Shown here: piece after piece, positions 26,898 through 36,090 of the stretch | Layout: the number at the start of each line of letters is the position of its first letter | Numbering within the stretch: the first letter of the stretch is position 1 | Assembly: GCA_963589005.1 (NCBI GenBank) | Contig: CAVAJR010000009.1 | Span: 1-64,000, forward strand | DNA from: RGIG5612 sp963589005 | GTDB taxonomy: Bacteria > Bacillota > Clostridia > Lachnospirales > Lachnospiraceae | Direction: 5' to 3' | DNA length: 64,000 nucleotides | Position numbers and translations under genes: made by a program | The notes under the pieces: model-generated | Database searches by the model: none | Seen by the model: only the letters and a program-made list of their open reading frames with translations | What the model was told of the DNA's origin: nothing

Positions 26898-28418
26898 ATG
26901 GCTAAAAATATTATGATTCAAGGCACAATGTCTAACGCAGGCAAGAGCCTGTTAGCTGCAGGTCTGTGCAGGATCTTCAAACAGGATGGATATAAAGTAG
27001 CTCCGTTTAAGAGCCAGAATATGGCTCTTAATTCGTTTATAACAGCTGATGGCGGCGAGATGGGAAGGGCGCAGGTGGTGCAGGCGGAGGCAGCCGGCAT
27101 AAAGCCTGATGTCAGGATGAATCCTATCCTGCTGAAACCTACAACGGATGTCGGAAGTCAGGTCATCGTAAATGGTCATGTTAAGGGCAACATGAAGGCT
27201 ATGGAATATTACTGCAGGAAGCATGAATTTGTTCCGGACATAATGAGAGCTTATAATTCTCTTGCAGATGAATATGACATAATAGTTATGGAAGGAGCAG
27301 GAAGTCCGGCAGAGATCAATTTGAAGCAGGAAGATATTGTTAATATGGGACTGGCAGAGATGGTTGATGCTCCGGTTTTGCTGGTAGGAGATATTGACAG
27401 AGGCGGAGTATTTGCCCAGCTGTATGGAACAGTAGCACTTCTTGAGCAAAATGAACGGGACAGGATCAAGGGAACGATCGTGAATAAATTCCGAGGTGAC
27501 AGGAAGATTCTTGAACCGGGAATTAAGATCTTAGAAGAGTTATGCAAGGTTCCTGTTGCAGGCGTGATCCCATATGTTCATGTGGATATTGATGATGAAG
27601 ACAGCCTGTCAGAGAGATTTCAGTCAGATACTTCCCGCAAATTAATTGATATAGCAGTAATTAAGCTTCCAAGAATATCGAATTTTACGGATTTTAGTCC
27701 ATTCGAAAGATTCGACGGTGTATCGGTAAGATATATTTCTTCAGCAGGAGAGTTAAATGACCCGGATATGATCATAATACCGGGAACTAAGAGCACGATA
27801 GCGGATCTGGAATGGATGAGGCAGACAGGGCTGGAGGCAGCTGTTAAACAGCTGACATCAAGGGGAATACCGATATTTGGCATCTGCGGCGGATATCAGA
27901 TGCTGGGAATGTCTGTTTCAGACCCGGAGCATGCAGAAGCATCAAACACTACTTTGATAAGAGGAATGCAGCTTCTGCCTATAATGACAGAGTTTAAGGG
28001 GGATAAGGTGCAGACCCAGACAGAGGGCATGATCACCGGCCTTAATGGTATGATGGCAGGACTTAACGGTCATAAATTTAGCGGATATGAGATCCATATG
28101 GGGCGCACCTCAATAACAGCCGGAGAGGATGCACAAGACATTATTGATAATAAGACAGCTGAAAAAATAAAAGAAATGTATCCGATCATTGAATATAACA
28201 ATATCTATGGAAGCTATATTCACGGAATATTTGATATGCCCGGTATAGCTGATACAATCCTTGAAGCGTTATGCAATAAAAAAGGTACGGACATAAGCCG
28301 ATTGGGTGCCTTCAATGCAGAAGAATATAAAGAAAAACAATATGACAAGCTGGCAGATGCTGTAAGGGCAGGACTTGATATGGATCTGGTATATAAAATA
28401 CTGGATCGTGAAGTTTAA
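26898..28418 (+). CDS. cbiP: Cobyric acid synthase
   Basis: CbiP amidates side chains b, d, e and g of adenosylcobyrinate diamide. The 506-residue protein has the N-terminal P-loop synthetase (IMIQGTMSNAGKSLL, FKSQNMALNSF, EGAGSPAEINL) and a C-terminal glutamine amidotransferase with nucleophile in GICGGYQMLG and a late YGSYIHGIFD histidine. GAAAGG precedes ATG 26898. It is the last gene of the operon. Guanylyltransferase and synthase genes for the final steps (CobU/CobS/CobT) are not in this window. Confidence 0.96.
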   Translation: MAKNIMIQGTMSNAGKSLLAAGLCRIFKQDGYKVAPFKSQNMALNSFITADGGEMGRAQVVQAEAAGIKPDVRMNPILLKPTTDVGSQVIVNGHVKGNMKAMEYYCRKHEFVPDIMRAYNSLADEYDIIVMEGAGSPAEINLKQEDIVNMGLAEMVDAPVLLVGDIDRGGVFAQLYGTVALLEQNERDRIKGTIVNKFRGDRKILEPGIKILEELCKVPVAGVIPYVHVDIDDEDSLSERFQSDTSRKLIDIAVIKLPRISNFTDFSPFERFDGVSVRYISSAGELNDPDMIIIPGTKSTIADLEWMRQTGLEAAVKQLTSRGIPIFGICGGYQMLGMSVSDPEHAEASNTTLIRGMQLLPIMTEFKGDKVQTQTEGMITGLNGMMAGLNGHKFSGYEIHMGRTSITAGEDAQDIIDNKTAEKIKEMYPIIEYNNIYGSYIHGIFDMPGIADTILEALCNKKGTDISRLGAFNAEEYKEKQYDKLADAVRAGLDMDLVYKILDREV

Positions 28419-28500
28419 ATACACATTTATGCAGGAAAACCAATCCGGCATGAAATCATTGACTCTCGGGTAAATGCCCCTACATCATAACAATGGCAAA

Positions 28501-28572
28501 ATATACTCTATATAATGTGGGTAAAACCTATTCTATATAGAGTATATAAAACCTATTCTATATAGAGTATAT
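28501..28572 (+). promoter_or_regulatory. Tandem 25-bp operator-like repeats
   Basis: A 25-bp unit (28523-28547, AAAACCTATTCTATATAGAG...) is perfectly repeated at 28548-28572. Each holds the palindrome TCTATATAGA. An inverted partial copy, ATATACTCTATATA, precedes them at 28501-28514. This looks like a multi-site operator, possibly overlapping an AT-rich promoter, for the gene at 28649. GTTAAC also occurs twice just downstream. Confidence 0.6.
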
Positions 28573-28648
28573 AGTTAACAAAAGAAACTTCATATGTTAA
28601 CATTAAAGTTCAAATAGCAATTCATATTTTTTCAAAGGGGAGTCGAAT

Positions 28649-30025
28649 ATGAGGATAAAAAAATCATTGCCGGACAAACTGCCTGTCAGAATATTCATTC
28701 TGTTGGCAGGCTTGTTCTTTATTGCATTTGGTGTAGCACTTTCAGCCAAGTCTGATCTGGGTGTGTCACCGTCATCAACTATTCCATACGTAGTAAGCCG
28801 GGCAGTACCGGAATCATTAAGCGGCATCTGCACGGTCGGTAATATGATAATCGCGCTTCATTGCGTATATATTATTGTACAGATCATATTGCTGAACAAA
28901 AATTACAAGCCTATCCAGCTGTGCCAGCTGGCACTTGCTATTGCATTTGGTAAATTCACAGACTTAGGCATATCTATGTTATCAGGGCTTGTTGTTACCA
29001 GTTATATAGCCAGATTAGTGCTGATCGTATTGGCATGTATTTTTATGGGTATTGGTCTGTTTCTTGAGGTTAAGGCCAATCTGTTTATCATGCCTGCAGA
29101 GGGTACCATCAGTGTAATTTCCGAGAAATTCCATAAGGAATTCGGACATCTTAAGATAGCATGGGATTTTATGGAGATTGCAATTGGTGTGATCATTTCA
29201 CTTCTGTCATTCCATACACTTGTAGGTGTGCGTGAAGGAACAATTATAGCAGCATTTCTGGTAGGCCTGGTTGTTCAGTTCTGCAATAAACATCTTGCAA
29301 TTATCAATCGCTGGCTTAATGGTGATCAGGAAGTTACCATGGAGAGTGTTGCTTCTCAGAATTCGCCGCTTGTTATTACCATTGAACGTGAGTTTGGTAC
29401 AGGCGGACATGAGATAGGACAGATGCTGGCAGAGAAGCTGGGTATCCCATTCTATGATCAGGGGCTTATTGCACGTACTGCAGATGCAGCCGGAATAGGC
29501 ATTGAAGAAGTAGAGAAGAATGAAGAAAAGCTTCCGCTGGGACTTATATATAATCTGTATAATCAAAGTTATGCAGCCAGCCATAATATATCCAAGCAGG
29601 ATGCAATATTTGCTGCACAGAGCAAGGTTATAAGAGAGCTTGCATCTAAGGAAAGCTGCGTCATAGTAGGCCGACTGGGTTCGTATGTTCTTAAGGGAAG
29701 ACCGAATACCTTCAATATATTCATCGCTGCTGACAGAAGCTACAGGGCTGATCGTATCATGAAACAATTTGGTGTGGACAAGAAGAAAGCCTTTGAACTT
29801 GTCAGAAAAGAAGACCAGGCAAGGGCAAGTTATTGCCATCATTTTACGGATGCTCCGTGGGGACTTGCTACACATTACCATCTGTCAATTGACAGCAGCA
29901 TTTATGAGACGGAATCCTCTGTAGATCTGATCATGGATGCCATCAGTAAGCATCAATCTAATATAGAGAGGCTTCATAAGCTGTACGAGTCTAATTATCC
30001 TTCAGACCGCAAGGCAGAAGCTTAA
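28649..30025 (+). CDS. YczE/DUF6198-like membrane protein fused to a cytidylate-kinase-like domain
   Basis: Residues 1-225 hold about five to six membrane segments and resemble the YczE/YitT-like integral membrane family (GVALSAKSDLGVSPSSTIPYV near the start). Residues 240-458 are a cytidylate-kinase-like P-loop domain: ITIEREFGTGGHEIG in the nucleotide-binding position, YDQGLI, VGRLGSYVL, and an Arg-rich lid (RASYCHHFTD). The same kinase-like domain occurs alone at 45238. AGGGGAG lies before the ATG. The function is unknown; a membrane sensor controlling a nucleotide-dependent cytoplasmic domain is one reading. It is a single-gene unit behind the tandem operator. Confidence 0.8.
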   Translation: MRIKKSLPDKLPVRIFILLAGLFFIAFGVALSAKSDLGVSPSSTIPYVVSRAVPESLSGICTVGNMIIALHCVYIIVQIILLNKNYKPIQLCQLALAIAFGKFTDLGISMLSGLVVTSYIARLVLIVLACIFMGIGLFLEVKANLFIMPAEGTISVISEKFHKEFGHLKIAWDFMEIAIGVIISLLSFHTLVGVREGTIIAAFLVGLVVQFCNKHLAIINRWLNGDQEVTMESVASQNSPLVITIEREFGTGGHEIGQMLAEKLGIPFYDQGLIARTADAAGIGIEEVEKNEEKLPLGLIYNLYNQSYAASHNISKQDAIFAAQSKVIRELASKESCVIVGRLGSYVLKGRPNTFNIFIAADRSYRADRIMKQFGVDKKKAFELVRKEDQARASYCHHFTDAPWGLATHYHLSIDSSIYETESSVDLIMDAISKHQSNIERLHKLYESNYPSDRKAEA

Positions 30026-30148
30026 AAATTGAAACAAAAGCTTAACAATTTTGTAAAATTTGCTTGTTAAAAAACAAGTCCTGTGATATATTTCAAAAGT
30101 GTTAACGAAATGTTAATGAGAAATGTTAAATTTTACAAAAGGTGAGTT

Positions 30149-31192
30149 ATGAAAAGAAGATTTTCGACAGCATTAATTGCTACAGGATTAGTTATCAGTA
30201 TGTGCGGCACAACGCTTGCAGCAGGCCGTGCATTATCATATGGAACAAGCGGTGATGATGTATATTCTCTGCAGGAGACATTGGCATATTACGGATATTT
30301 TTATGACGAGCCTACAGGATATTACGGAGAGATAACGCAGGCTGCTGTTATGTCATTTCAGTCCGATTACGGCTTGGACGTGGACGGAGTCGCAGGACCT
30401 ATTACAACAAATTTCTTAGGTCTTACAACGAATTCTGAATCAGGAGATTCATATGTTCCGTACAGCAACGGGTATTCTTATGACGAGAGTTCGCTGTCAG
30501 GAGCCCTGTATTATGGTATGGAGGGCAATGACGTATACACACTGCAGGTTCTTCTTGCTGATTACGGGTATTTTGTCAGCGTTGCTACAGGATATTTCGG
30601 AGAACTGACTGAGGCAGCTCTTATCAATTTCCAGAGCGATTACGGCCTCAGTGTTGACGGCGTGGCAGGATCTGAAACCTTCGGTGCACTGCTGGGAACT
30701 TCATATAATTCGGATGATTCATCATCCATCTCTTATGAAGATTATGCAGAGGCTGTAATAAATGCTGTATATAGCACACCTGCAACAGCATCAGGATATT
30801 GCGCTGCATGGGTAACACAGGTTCTCAAAAATGCAGGTGTTTTAAGCTATAATATCAATAATTTACGTCCTACATACTATTCATATGCAGTTACAAGCGG
30901 ATTGGCAGACAGCTGGTATTCAGACAATACAGGATTTAATGCCAATGATTATTGGGCATATGTTTGCTATAGTAATGATATAAATGAGCTGGCACCGGGA
31001 ATGATCATTGCTACAAGAAGCACTAATACATATCTGGGCAGACAGTTTGGTCACGTTGGCATCTATATCGGCAACGGACAGGTTGTATCCAGCATCGGAT
31101 ATCTTGAGACCTTGTCTCTTGATGACTGGATCGCAAGATATAATAATGAGAGCATGGGAAGCACTGTTTACTGGGGATATCTTCCACAGTAA
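30149..31192 (+). CDS. Secreted cell-wall hydrolase with two peptidoglycan-binding domains
   Basis: The 347-residue protein has a signal peptide (cleavage near LAA-GR) and two PG_binding_1 repeats at about 28-92 and 118-182, each with GxxGDDVYxLQ or GxxGNDVYTLQ, YGYF, TGYYGE/TGYFGE and DGVAG. A C-terminal NlpC/CHAP-like amidase domain follows: Cys in SGYCAAWVTQVL (about 213), His in FGHVGIYIGNGQVV (about 297). It should cleave peptide bonds or remodel peptidoglycan outside the cell. AGGTGAG precedes the ATG. Confidence 0.85.
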   Translation: MKRRFSTALIATGLVISMCGTTLAAGRALSYGTSGDDVYSLQETLAYYGYFYDEPTGYYGEITQAAVMSFQSDYGLDVDGVAGPITTNFLGLTTNSESGDSYVPYSNGYSYDESSLSGALYYGMEGNDVYTLQVLLADYGYFVSVATGYFGELTEAALINFQSDYGLSVDGVAGSETFGALLGTSYNSDDSSSISYEDYAEAVINAVYSTPATASGYCAAWVTQVLKNAGVLSYNINNLRPTYYSYAVTSGLADSWYSDNTGFNANDYWAYVCYSNDINELAPGMIIATRSTNTYLGRQFGHVGIYIGNGQVVSSIGYLETLSLDDWIARYNNESMGSTVYWGYLPQ

Positions 31193-31233
31193 TCGGGTGT
31201 CAGATGATTAATAAATATAGTTTATGTTATGGG

Positions 31234-31258
31234 GCATGTCGATTGACATGCTCTTTTT
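31234..31258 (+). terminator. Intrinsic terminator after the cell-wall hydrolase
   Basis: GCATGTC (31234-31240), loop GATT, GACATGC (31245-31251), then TCTTTTT. Confidence 0.85.
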
Positions 31259-31270
31259 CTGTGTTATAAA

Positions 31271-31385
31271 ATAAAACGCAGGTAAAAAGAAAAAGCAGCT
31301 GTGCTAAAAAAATAAAACACAGGTAAAAGGAAAAAGCAGCTGTATTATAAAATAAAACACAGCTAAAAAGGAAACGACAGCAGTG
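31271..31385 (+). repeat. Three tandem ~41-bp repeats upstream of the oxidoreductase gene
   Basis: Units start at 31271, 31312 and 31352 with the pattern ATAAAACACAGGTAAAA-GGAAA-AGCAGCTGT; the third is diverged. They lie in the untranslated region just before the gene at 31405. They could be binding sites for a regulator or a simple tandem duplication. Confidence 0.75.
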
Positions 31386-31404
31386 AAGGAGGAAGAATAA
31401 GTTT

Positions 31405-33435
31405 ATGGAGAAACTTGGATTTGCCAAATACCCGAATCTTTTTACACCGATGCAGATCAGAGGCAAGGTGTATCGCAACCGATTGATAGCAGCGCCAACC
31501 ATGTTCGCGCATGCGATCTTTACAATTCCGCCGATGGCTGAGAATGTATACCGTATGGTTGAAAACCGTGCCAAGGGCGGATTTGGTGCAGTATCTACCG
31601 GTGAAATATGTATTAATTTTGATGATGGTATAGCAGACTTTGTAGCAGAGCCTATTGACTATACTAAGTATGAAGGCAAGCATTTCGAGATGATGAAGGA
31701 ATATTCAGACCGCATCAAAAAGCACGGAGCCCTGTCATATCTTGAATTCAGCCATGAAGCCCGCGAGGTTAAGTGTAAGCAGCCTTACGGACCTGTAGAT
31801 TGGGACAGGCCTGATGGCGTGCATGTAAAAGCTATGGATGAGACAGAAATGCTCAAGTTAGAGCATGACGTGGAGGTGGCCTGCAGATTTGCAGTTGCAT
31901 GCGGATTTGACGGAGTATTATTCCATGGAGGTCATAGCTTCTTATTTCACCAATTTGTTTCACCGGCTATTAATACCCGTACCGATGAATATGGCGGAAG
32001 CATAGAGAATCGTGCCAGATTTCCTAAGAGATTCCTGGAGGCCTGCAGACGAGGTCTGGGGGAGGATCATATTCTGGAGATTCGTATCAGCGCAGAGGAT
32101 GGATATGGTGACCCAAATGGCCTTACCATTGATGATACAGTAGAATTCTGCCGCTGCATTGATGGTCTGGCTGATATTATTCAGATATCTACAGGACAGA
32201 AGGCACCTGGCAACGGAACCAATACATTTTCTGATTTCTTCGATATTCATGGCGTAAATGTAGGATTTGCAGCCAAGGTTAAGGCGGCAGTAACTAAGAG
32301 CAAGGTGGCAGTTATAGGCGGCATTAACGATCCTGCTATGTGCGAGGACATTATAGCTACAGGCAAGGCAGACTTTGTTGAACTGGGAAGACAGTGCTTC
32401 GCAGATCCGGATTTCCCTGTTAAGACCATGCTGGGAAGAGAAGATCATATCAGAAGATGCGTAAGATGCTTCCATTGCTATCCGGGATTTGATGAGCATC
32501 CTACAGATACTAAGATGCCGCAGCGATTCATGGAAGATAAGCAGAAGTGGGAGCGCATCTATTCACCATTTTCTATGGGAGACTGTGCTATCAATCCGAA
32601 GACGGGATTTGGCAATTATCCGGAACGTCTGCCGGCTCCGACTGAGGCACGCCATATTTTAATCGTAGGCGGCGGTGCAGCAGGTCTTCAGGCTGCCATT
32701 ACAGCCAAGGAACGCGGTCATTTCGTAACATTAGTTGAAAAGAGCAGCGTGCTGGGCGGAACGATCAACTTCACTGATAATGATGAAGATAAGGTGGATC
32801 TGTGCAACTTCAAAAATCTCCTGATCAGGGAGGCAAATGAATGCGGAGCCAATATCTTATTAAATACTCCATGCAGTAAGGAGCTGATAGACAGATTAAA
32901 TCCGGATGCTATTTTGGTAGGTGTAGGCGGACATGATGTTATCCCGCAGCTTACCGGAATCGAAAAGGCAATCTCTGCTGTAGAAGTATATAAGAGCATG
33001 GATAAGATAGGCAAGCGCGTTGTCATTATAGGCGGCGGTATGGCAGGCTGCGAGGTAGGATGCCATCTGGCTCGTCATGGACATGAGGTAACGGTATTGT
33101 CCCGTAATCCTAAGATGGCCAAGGAGACTTTCGGATATTACAGGAATGCCCTGTTAGATGAGATGGATAAGCGTAAGATAAAACAATATCTTGCTGCTCC
33201 GTGTGTCAGCGTAGGAGATGACAGTGTAACCTTCATGCAGGGTGAAGAGAAGGTGACAATTCCGGCTGATACTGTTGTTTATTCAGTAGGAACACGCTCT
33301 AATACAGATATAGTAGATGATATCAGGAACATGACAGGAAATATTCCGGTTACTGTAATCGGTGACAGCAAACACCCGGGTCAGATAGCTGATGCAGTAA
33401 GAAGCGGATATGACGCTGCAATGGCAGTATTGTAG
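31405..33435 (+). CDS. Old yellow enzyme-type FMN/FAD/Fe-S oxidoreductase
   Basis: The 676-residue protein has the 2,4-dienoyl-CoA reductase (FadH) layout. Residues 1-360 are a TIM-barrel FMN domain (NRLIAAPT, LEFSHEAREV, INTRTDEYGGSIENRARF). Around 350-395 are [4Fe-4S] cysteines (CVRCFHC, then a Cys in GDCAIN). Residues 410-676 are the FAD and NAD(P) domains (ILIVGGGAAGLQAA; VVIIGGGMAGCEVG). Such enzymes reduce activated C=C bonds with NAD(P)H. In this operon it may act on a pyrimidine or ureide intermediate, or supply electrons to the dehydrogenase at 42453. The gut bilirubin reductase belongs to the same superfamily, but context argues against that role. GGAGGAAG precedes the ATG. Confidence 0.82.
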   Translation: MEKLGFAKYPNLFTPMQIRGKVYRNRLIAAPTMFAHAIFTIPPMAENVYRMVENRAKGGFGAVSTGEICINFDDGIADFVAEPIDYTKYEGKHFEMMKEYSDRIKKHGALSYLEFSHEAREVKCKQPYGPVDWDRPDGVHVKAMDETEMLKLEHDVEVACRFAVACGFDGVLFHGGHSFLFHQFVSPAINTRTDEYGGSIENRARFPKRFLEACRRGLGEDHILEIRISAEDGYGDPNGLTIDDTVEFCRCIDGLADIIQISTGQKAPGNGTNTFSDFFDIHGVNVGFAAKVKAAVTKSKVAVIGGINDPAMCEDIIATGKADFVELGRQCFADPDFPVKTMLGREDHIRRCVRCFHCYPGFDEHPTDTKMPQRFMEDKQKWERIYSPFSMGDCAINPKTGFGNYPERLPAPTEARHILIVGGGAAGLQAAITAKERGHFVTLVEKSSVLGGTINFTDNDEDKVDLCNFKNLLIREANECGANILLNTPCSKELIDRLNPDAILVGVGGHDVIPQLTGIEKAISAVEVYKSMDKIGKRVVIIGGGMAGCEVGCHLARHGHEVTVLSRNPKMAKETFGYYRNALLDEMDKRKIKQYLAAPCVSVGDDSVTFMQGEEKVTIPADTVVYSVGTRSNTDIVDDIRNMTGNIPVTVIGDSKHPGQIADAVRSGYDAAMAVL

Positions 33436-33443
33436 GAGACAGG

Positions 33444-34607
33444 ATGGCACTTGAATTAAGAGCTCTTATAGAGAAAGTAAACCATATGGATATTACACTG
33501 GCTGCTGGAGCGGCCGGCATGTCGAATCTTGTATCATGGGTACATATGGTAGAAACTGTAGAAGCCTCTGACTTTCTTGACGGAGGACAGCTGGCATTTA
33601 CGACGGGAATAGGTCTGGGAAGCGGCGAGGAATTAATGGACTTGTTGCATGCATTTGCACGCAAGAAGGTAGCAGGAGTCATTATCAATACAGGACCTTT
33701 TATAGAGAAGATCCCTAAGGAGGCAATAGATTTTTGCGAGGAGCAGGGTCTGCCGCTGTTTGTGGTGCCATGGAAGGTACATTTGGCGGAAATAATGCGT
33801 ATCTGCTGTTATGCGATTACCAGAGAAGATCAGCGCAGCATGGAGACAGCAGCAGCATTCAAGAATGCTATAATGTTTCCTAAACAGGAAGAATTATATG
33901 TGGTGCCATTGTCACAGCGTTCCTTCAGCGTACATTGGAAATATAGCGTAACCATCATGAAGCTCTCAGGCGTTAGTGGCAATCTTGAGCAGCGGCTGGA
34001 ATCGTTATGTGCTACCTTTGAGAATATCCTGCGTCACAGCGCCAAGCATTTTGCAATATTTTGCAATGAGCTGGAGATAATATTGGTATTTGCCAATCTG
34101 TCAGAAGACGAGCTGCTGGAGGAGGTTACATCTATCAGATCAAGAGCAGGGGAGTTTCTGCTGGCAAATGAAGAACTTAAGATGGGCGTGGGAAGGCTTA
34201 CTAAGAGCGTAAGATGCTTATATAAGAGTTATAATCAGGCCAAGGCAATTGAACGGCTGCAGGAGAGGGGACGTATATCGCCGGATAGGATCTTTTATAC
34301 CAAATTAGGTGTATATCGATTGCTCATGGGCGTAGAAGACAGAGACATTATGGTGGATTATTATGAGCATACCCTTAAGCCATTGGCAGAGTATGATAAT
34401 ATCAACGGATCGGATCTGTGCCTTACCCTCAGAACATATCTTAAGAATAACGGAAGCGTCAAGGATACTGCAGACGAGCTATTCGTACACCGCAATACCA
34501 TCAATTATAAGCTGAATAAGATAGAGGAACTGCTGGGGGTTGAGATGTCCTCTACACAGGCAAGAACAGAGCTGACTCTTGCACTTGCACTGCAGGATAT
34601 CTTATAG
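33444..34607 (+). CDS. PucR family transcriptional regulator
   Basis: The 387-residue protein has the N-terminal PucR domain (about 1-125, ligand sensing), a GGDEF-like middle region, and a C-terminal helix-turn-helix (about 335-385: NNGSVKDTADELFVHRNTINYKL). PucR-type proteins usually activate purine, allantoin, pyrimidine or amino-acid catabolic genes when an intermediate binds. It follows the oxidoreductase by 8 bp with GGAGA before ATG 33444, so both are one operon. A palindrome just downstream (34622-34637) recurs before the ABC operon and is a candidate target. Confidence 0.9.
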   Translation: MALELRALIEKVNHMDITLAAGAAGMSNLVSWVHMVETVEASDFLDGGQLAFTTGIGLGSGEELMDLLHAFARKKVAGVIINTGPFIEKIPKEAIDFCEEQGLPLFVVPWKVHLAEIMRICCYAITREDQRSMETAAAFKNAIMFPKQEELYVVPLSQRSFSVHWKYSVTIMKLSGVSGNLEQRLESLCATFENILRHSAKHFAIFCNELEIILVFANLSEDELLEEVTSIRSRAGEFLLANEELKMGVGRLTKSVRCLYKSYNQAKAIERLQERGRISPDRIFYTKLGVYRLLMGVEDRDIMVDYYEHTLKPLAEYDNINGSDLCLTLRTYLKNNGSVKDTADELFVHRNTINYKLNKIEELLGVEMSSTQARTELTLALALQDIL

Positions 34608-34621
34608 GCAGAAAACTTATC

Positions 34622-34637
34622 TTGTGCCGCGGCACAA
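34622..34637. promoter_or_regulatory. Perfect palindrome TTGTGC-CGCG-GCACAA, candidate PucR operator
   Basis: This 16-bp perfect palindrome lies upstream of the aminotransferase gene. A near-identical site (ATGTGC-TGAA-GCACAA) is at 37254-37269. A probable -10 TAGAAT (34682-34687) follows about 45 bp downstream, with TTGTGC (34659-34664) in the -35 position at 17-bp spacing. Confidence 0.55.
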
Positions 34638-34645
34638 TCCGTTTT

Positions 34646-34682
34646 GGGCTTGCACTTATTGTGCACAGCCCTTTCTTTTTTT
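34646..34682 (+). terminator. Intrinsic terminator after the PucR gene
   Basis: GGGCTTGCAC, loop TTATT, GTGCACAGCCC with a one-base bulge, followed by TTTCTTTTTTT. Confidence 0.85.
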
Positions 34683-34741
34683 AGAATATGGCCAATCAAA
34701 TGGAAAGCACATCAGGTGTATGTGCAGAAAGGATGTTGGTT

Positions 34742-36073
34742 ATGGGAATGACAGGAAAAGAAATCGTTGAGACACAAAAAAAATATGTATTACAGTCATG
34801 GAGCAAGCAGGCTTCATTAAACCCGATCCCGGTAGAGAAGGCAGAGGGAATCTATTATTATGATTTCGATGGCAATCGATATACAGATATGGCTTCTCAG
34901 CTTGTTAACCTGAATGTGGGATATGGAAATAAAGATATAGCTGAGGCTATTAAGGCGCAGGTAGACAAGTATTGCTACATAGGTCCTTCACTGGGAAGTG
35001 AACCGAGAGCAACACTTGCCAAGATGATCATTGATCTTCTTCCGGATACATTTGGCAAAGTATTCTTCACAAATGCCGGAGCAGATGCCAATGAAAATGC
35101 TATTAAGATAGCACGTATGTATACAGGAAGAAAGAAAGTATTCAGCCGTTACAGAAGTTATCACGGATCATCTTTCGGTGCAGGCAATCTGACAGGCGAG
35201 CCTAGACGTTATCCTCTTGAGCCTGGCATTCCGGGATTTGTTAAATTCTTCGATCCGTATATTTACAGAGAGCCGATCGAATTCAAATCAGAAGAGGAAG
35301 CAACCAGATTCTATCTGACCAAGCTGCGTGAGCAGATCATCTATGAAGGACCGGATAATGTAGCTGCAATTGTTATGGAGACAATTACAGGTTCTAACGG
35401 CATTATCATACCTCCTAAGGGATATCTGCCGGGAGTAAGAAAGATCTGTGATGAATTCGGCATCGTAATGATCTGCGATGAGGTTATGGCAGGATGGTGC
35501 AGAACAGGCAAGATGTTTGCCTTCGAGAATTTTGATGTAGTACCGGATCTTGTTACATTTGCCAAAGGCGTTACATGCGGATATGTTCAGTTGGGCGGCG
35601 TAGCCGTTTCTTCTAAGATAGCAAGCTATTTTGATGATCATCAGCTCAGCTGCGGTCTTACATACAGCGGACATCCCCTTGCATGTGCTGCAGGTGTTGC
35701 CTGTGTAAATTATTACAAGAAGGCAAATATTCTTGAAAATGTAAATACAGTAGGCAAGGTATTGGCAGATACACTTGATTCATTCAAGGAGAAACACCCA
35801 TGTGTAGGTGATGTTCGTCATATCGGTCTGTTCTCTGCAGTTGAACTTGTAAAAGACAAGGCAACAAAGGAGCCGCTGGTTCCTTATGGCAAGGATCCTG
35901 AAGGAACAATGCCTAAGGTTATCGGTATGCTGAAGGAGAGACATTTCATGACATATTCACATGAAAATATGGTATTCGTTTGCCCGCCGCTTATTATTAC
36001 AGCAGAGCAGTTAAAGGAAGAATTAGAGAAGTTAGATGAAGTATTAGAAATCGTAGATAAGACTATGATCTGA
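34742..36073 (+). CDS. Class III PLP aminotransferase, probably beta-alanine or related
   Basis: The 443-residue enzyme has the class III (omega-amino acid) pattern: FDGNRYTDMASQLVNLNVGYG near the start, FFTNAGADANENAIKIAR, CDEVMAGWCRTGK, and the PLP lysine in TFAKGVTCGYVQLGG. Members include beta-alanine:pyruvate and taurine:pyruvate transaminases. With the pyrimidine pathway genes downstream, conversion of beta-alanine (or 2-methyl-beta-alanine from thymine) to malonate semialdehyde is the likely role. I chose ATG 34742 (AAAGGA 8 bases upstream); the frame extends to 34688 without a good ribosome site. Confidence 0.85.
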   Translation: MGMTGKEIVETQKKYVLQSWSKQASLNPIPVEKAEGIYYYDFDGNRYTDMASQLVNLNVGYGNKDIAEAIKAQVDKYCYIGPSLGSEPRATLAKMIIDLLPDTFGKVFFTNAGADANENAIKIARMYTGRKKVFSRYRSYHGSSFGAGNLTGEPRRYPLEPGIPGFVKFFDPYIYREPIEFKSEEEATRFYLTKLREQIIYEGPDNVAAIVMETITGSNGIIIPPKGYLPGVRKICDEFGIVMICDEVMAGWCRTGKMFAFENFDVVPDLVTFAKGVTCGYVQLGGVAVSSKIASYFDDHQLSCGLTYSGHPLACAAGVACVNYYKKANILENVNTVGKVLADTLDSFKEKHPCVGDVRHIGLFSAVELVKDKATKEPLVPYGKDPEGTMPKVIGMLKERHFMTYSHENMVFVCPPLIITAEQLKEELEKLDEVLEIVDKTMI

Positions 36074-36090
36074 TAACAGAAAGGAATACT

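Noticed and set aside
31405..33435. Bilirubin reductase
   Set aside because: The superfamily fits, but the neighbours point to a pyrimidine or ureide locus, and I cannot confirm the diagnostic residues.
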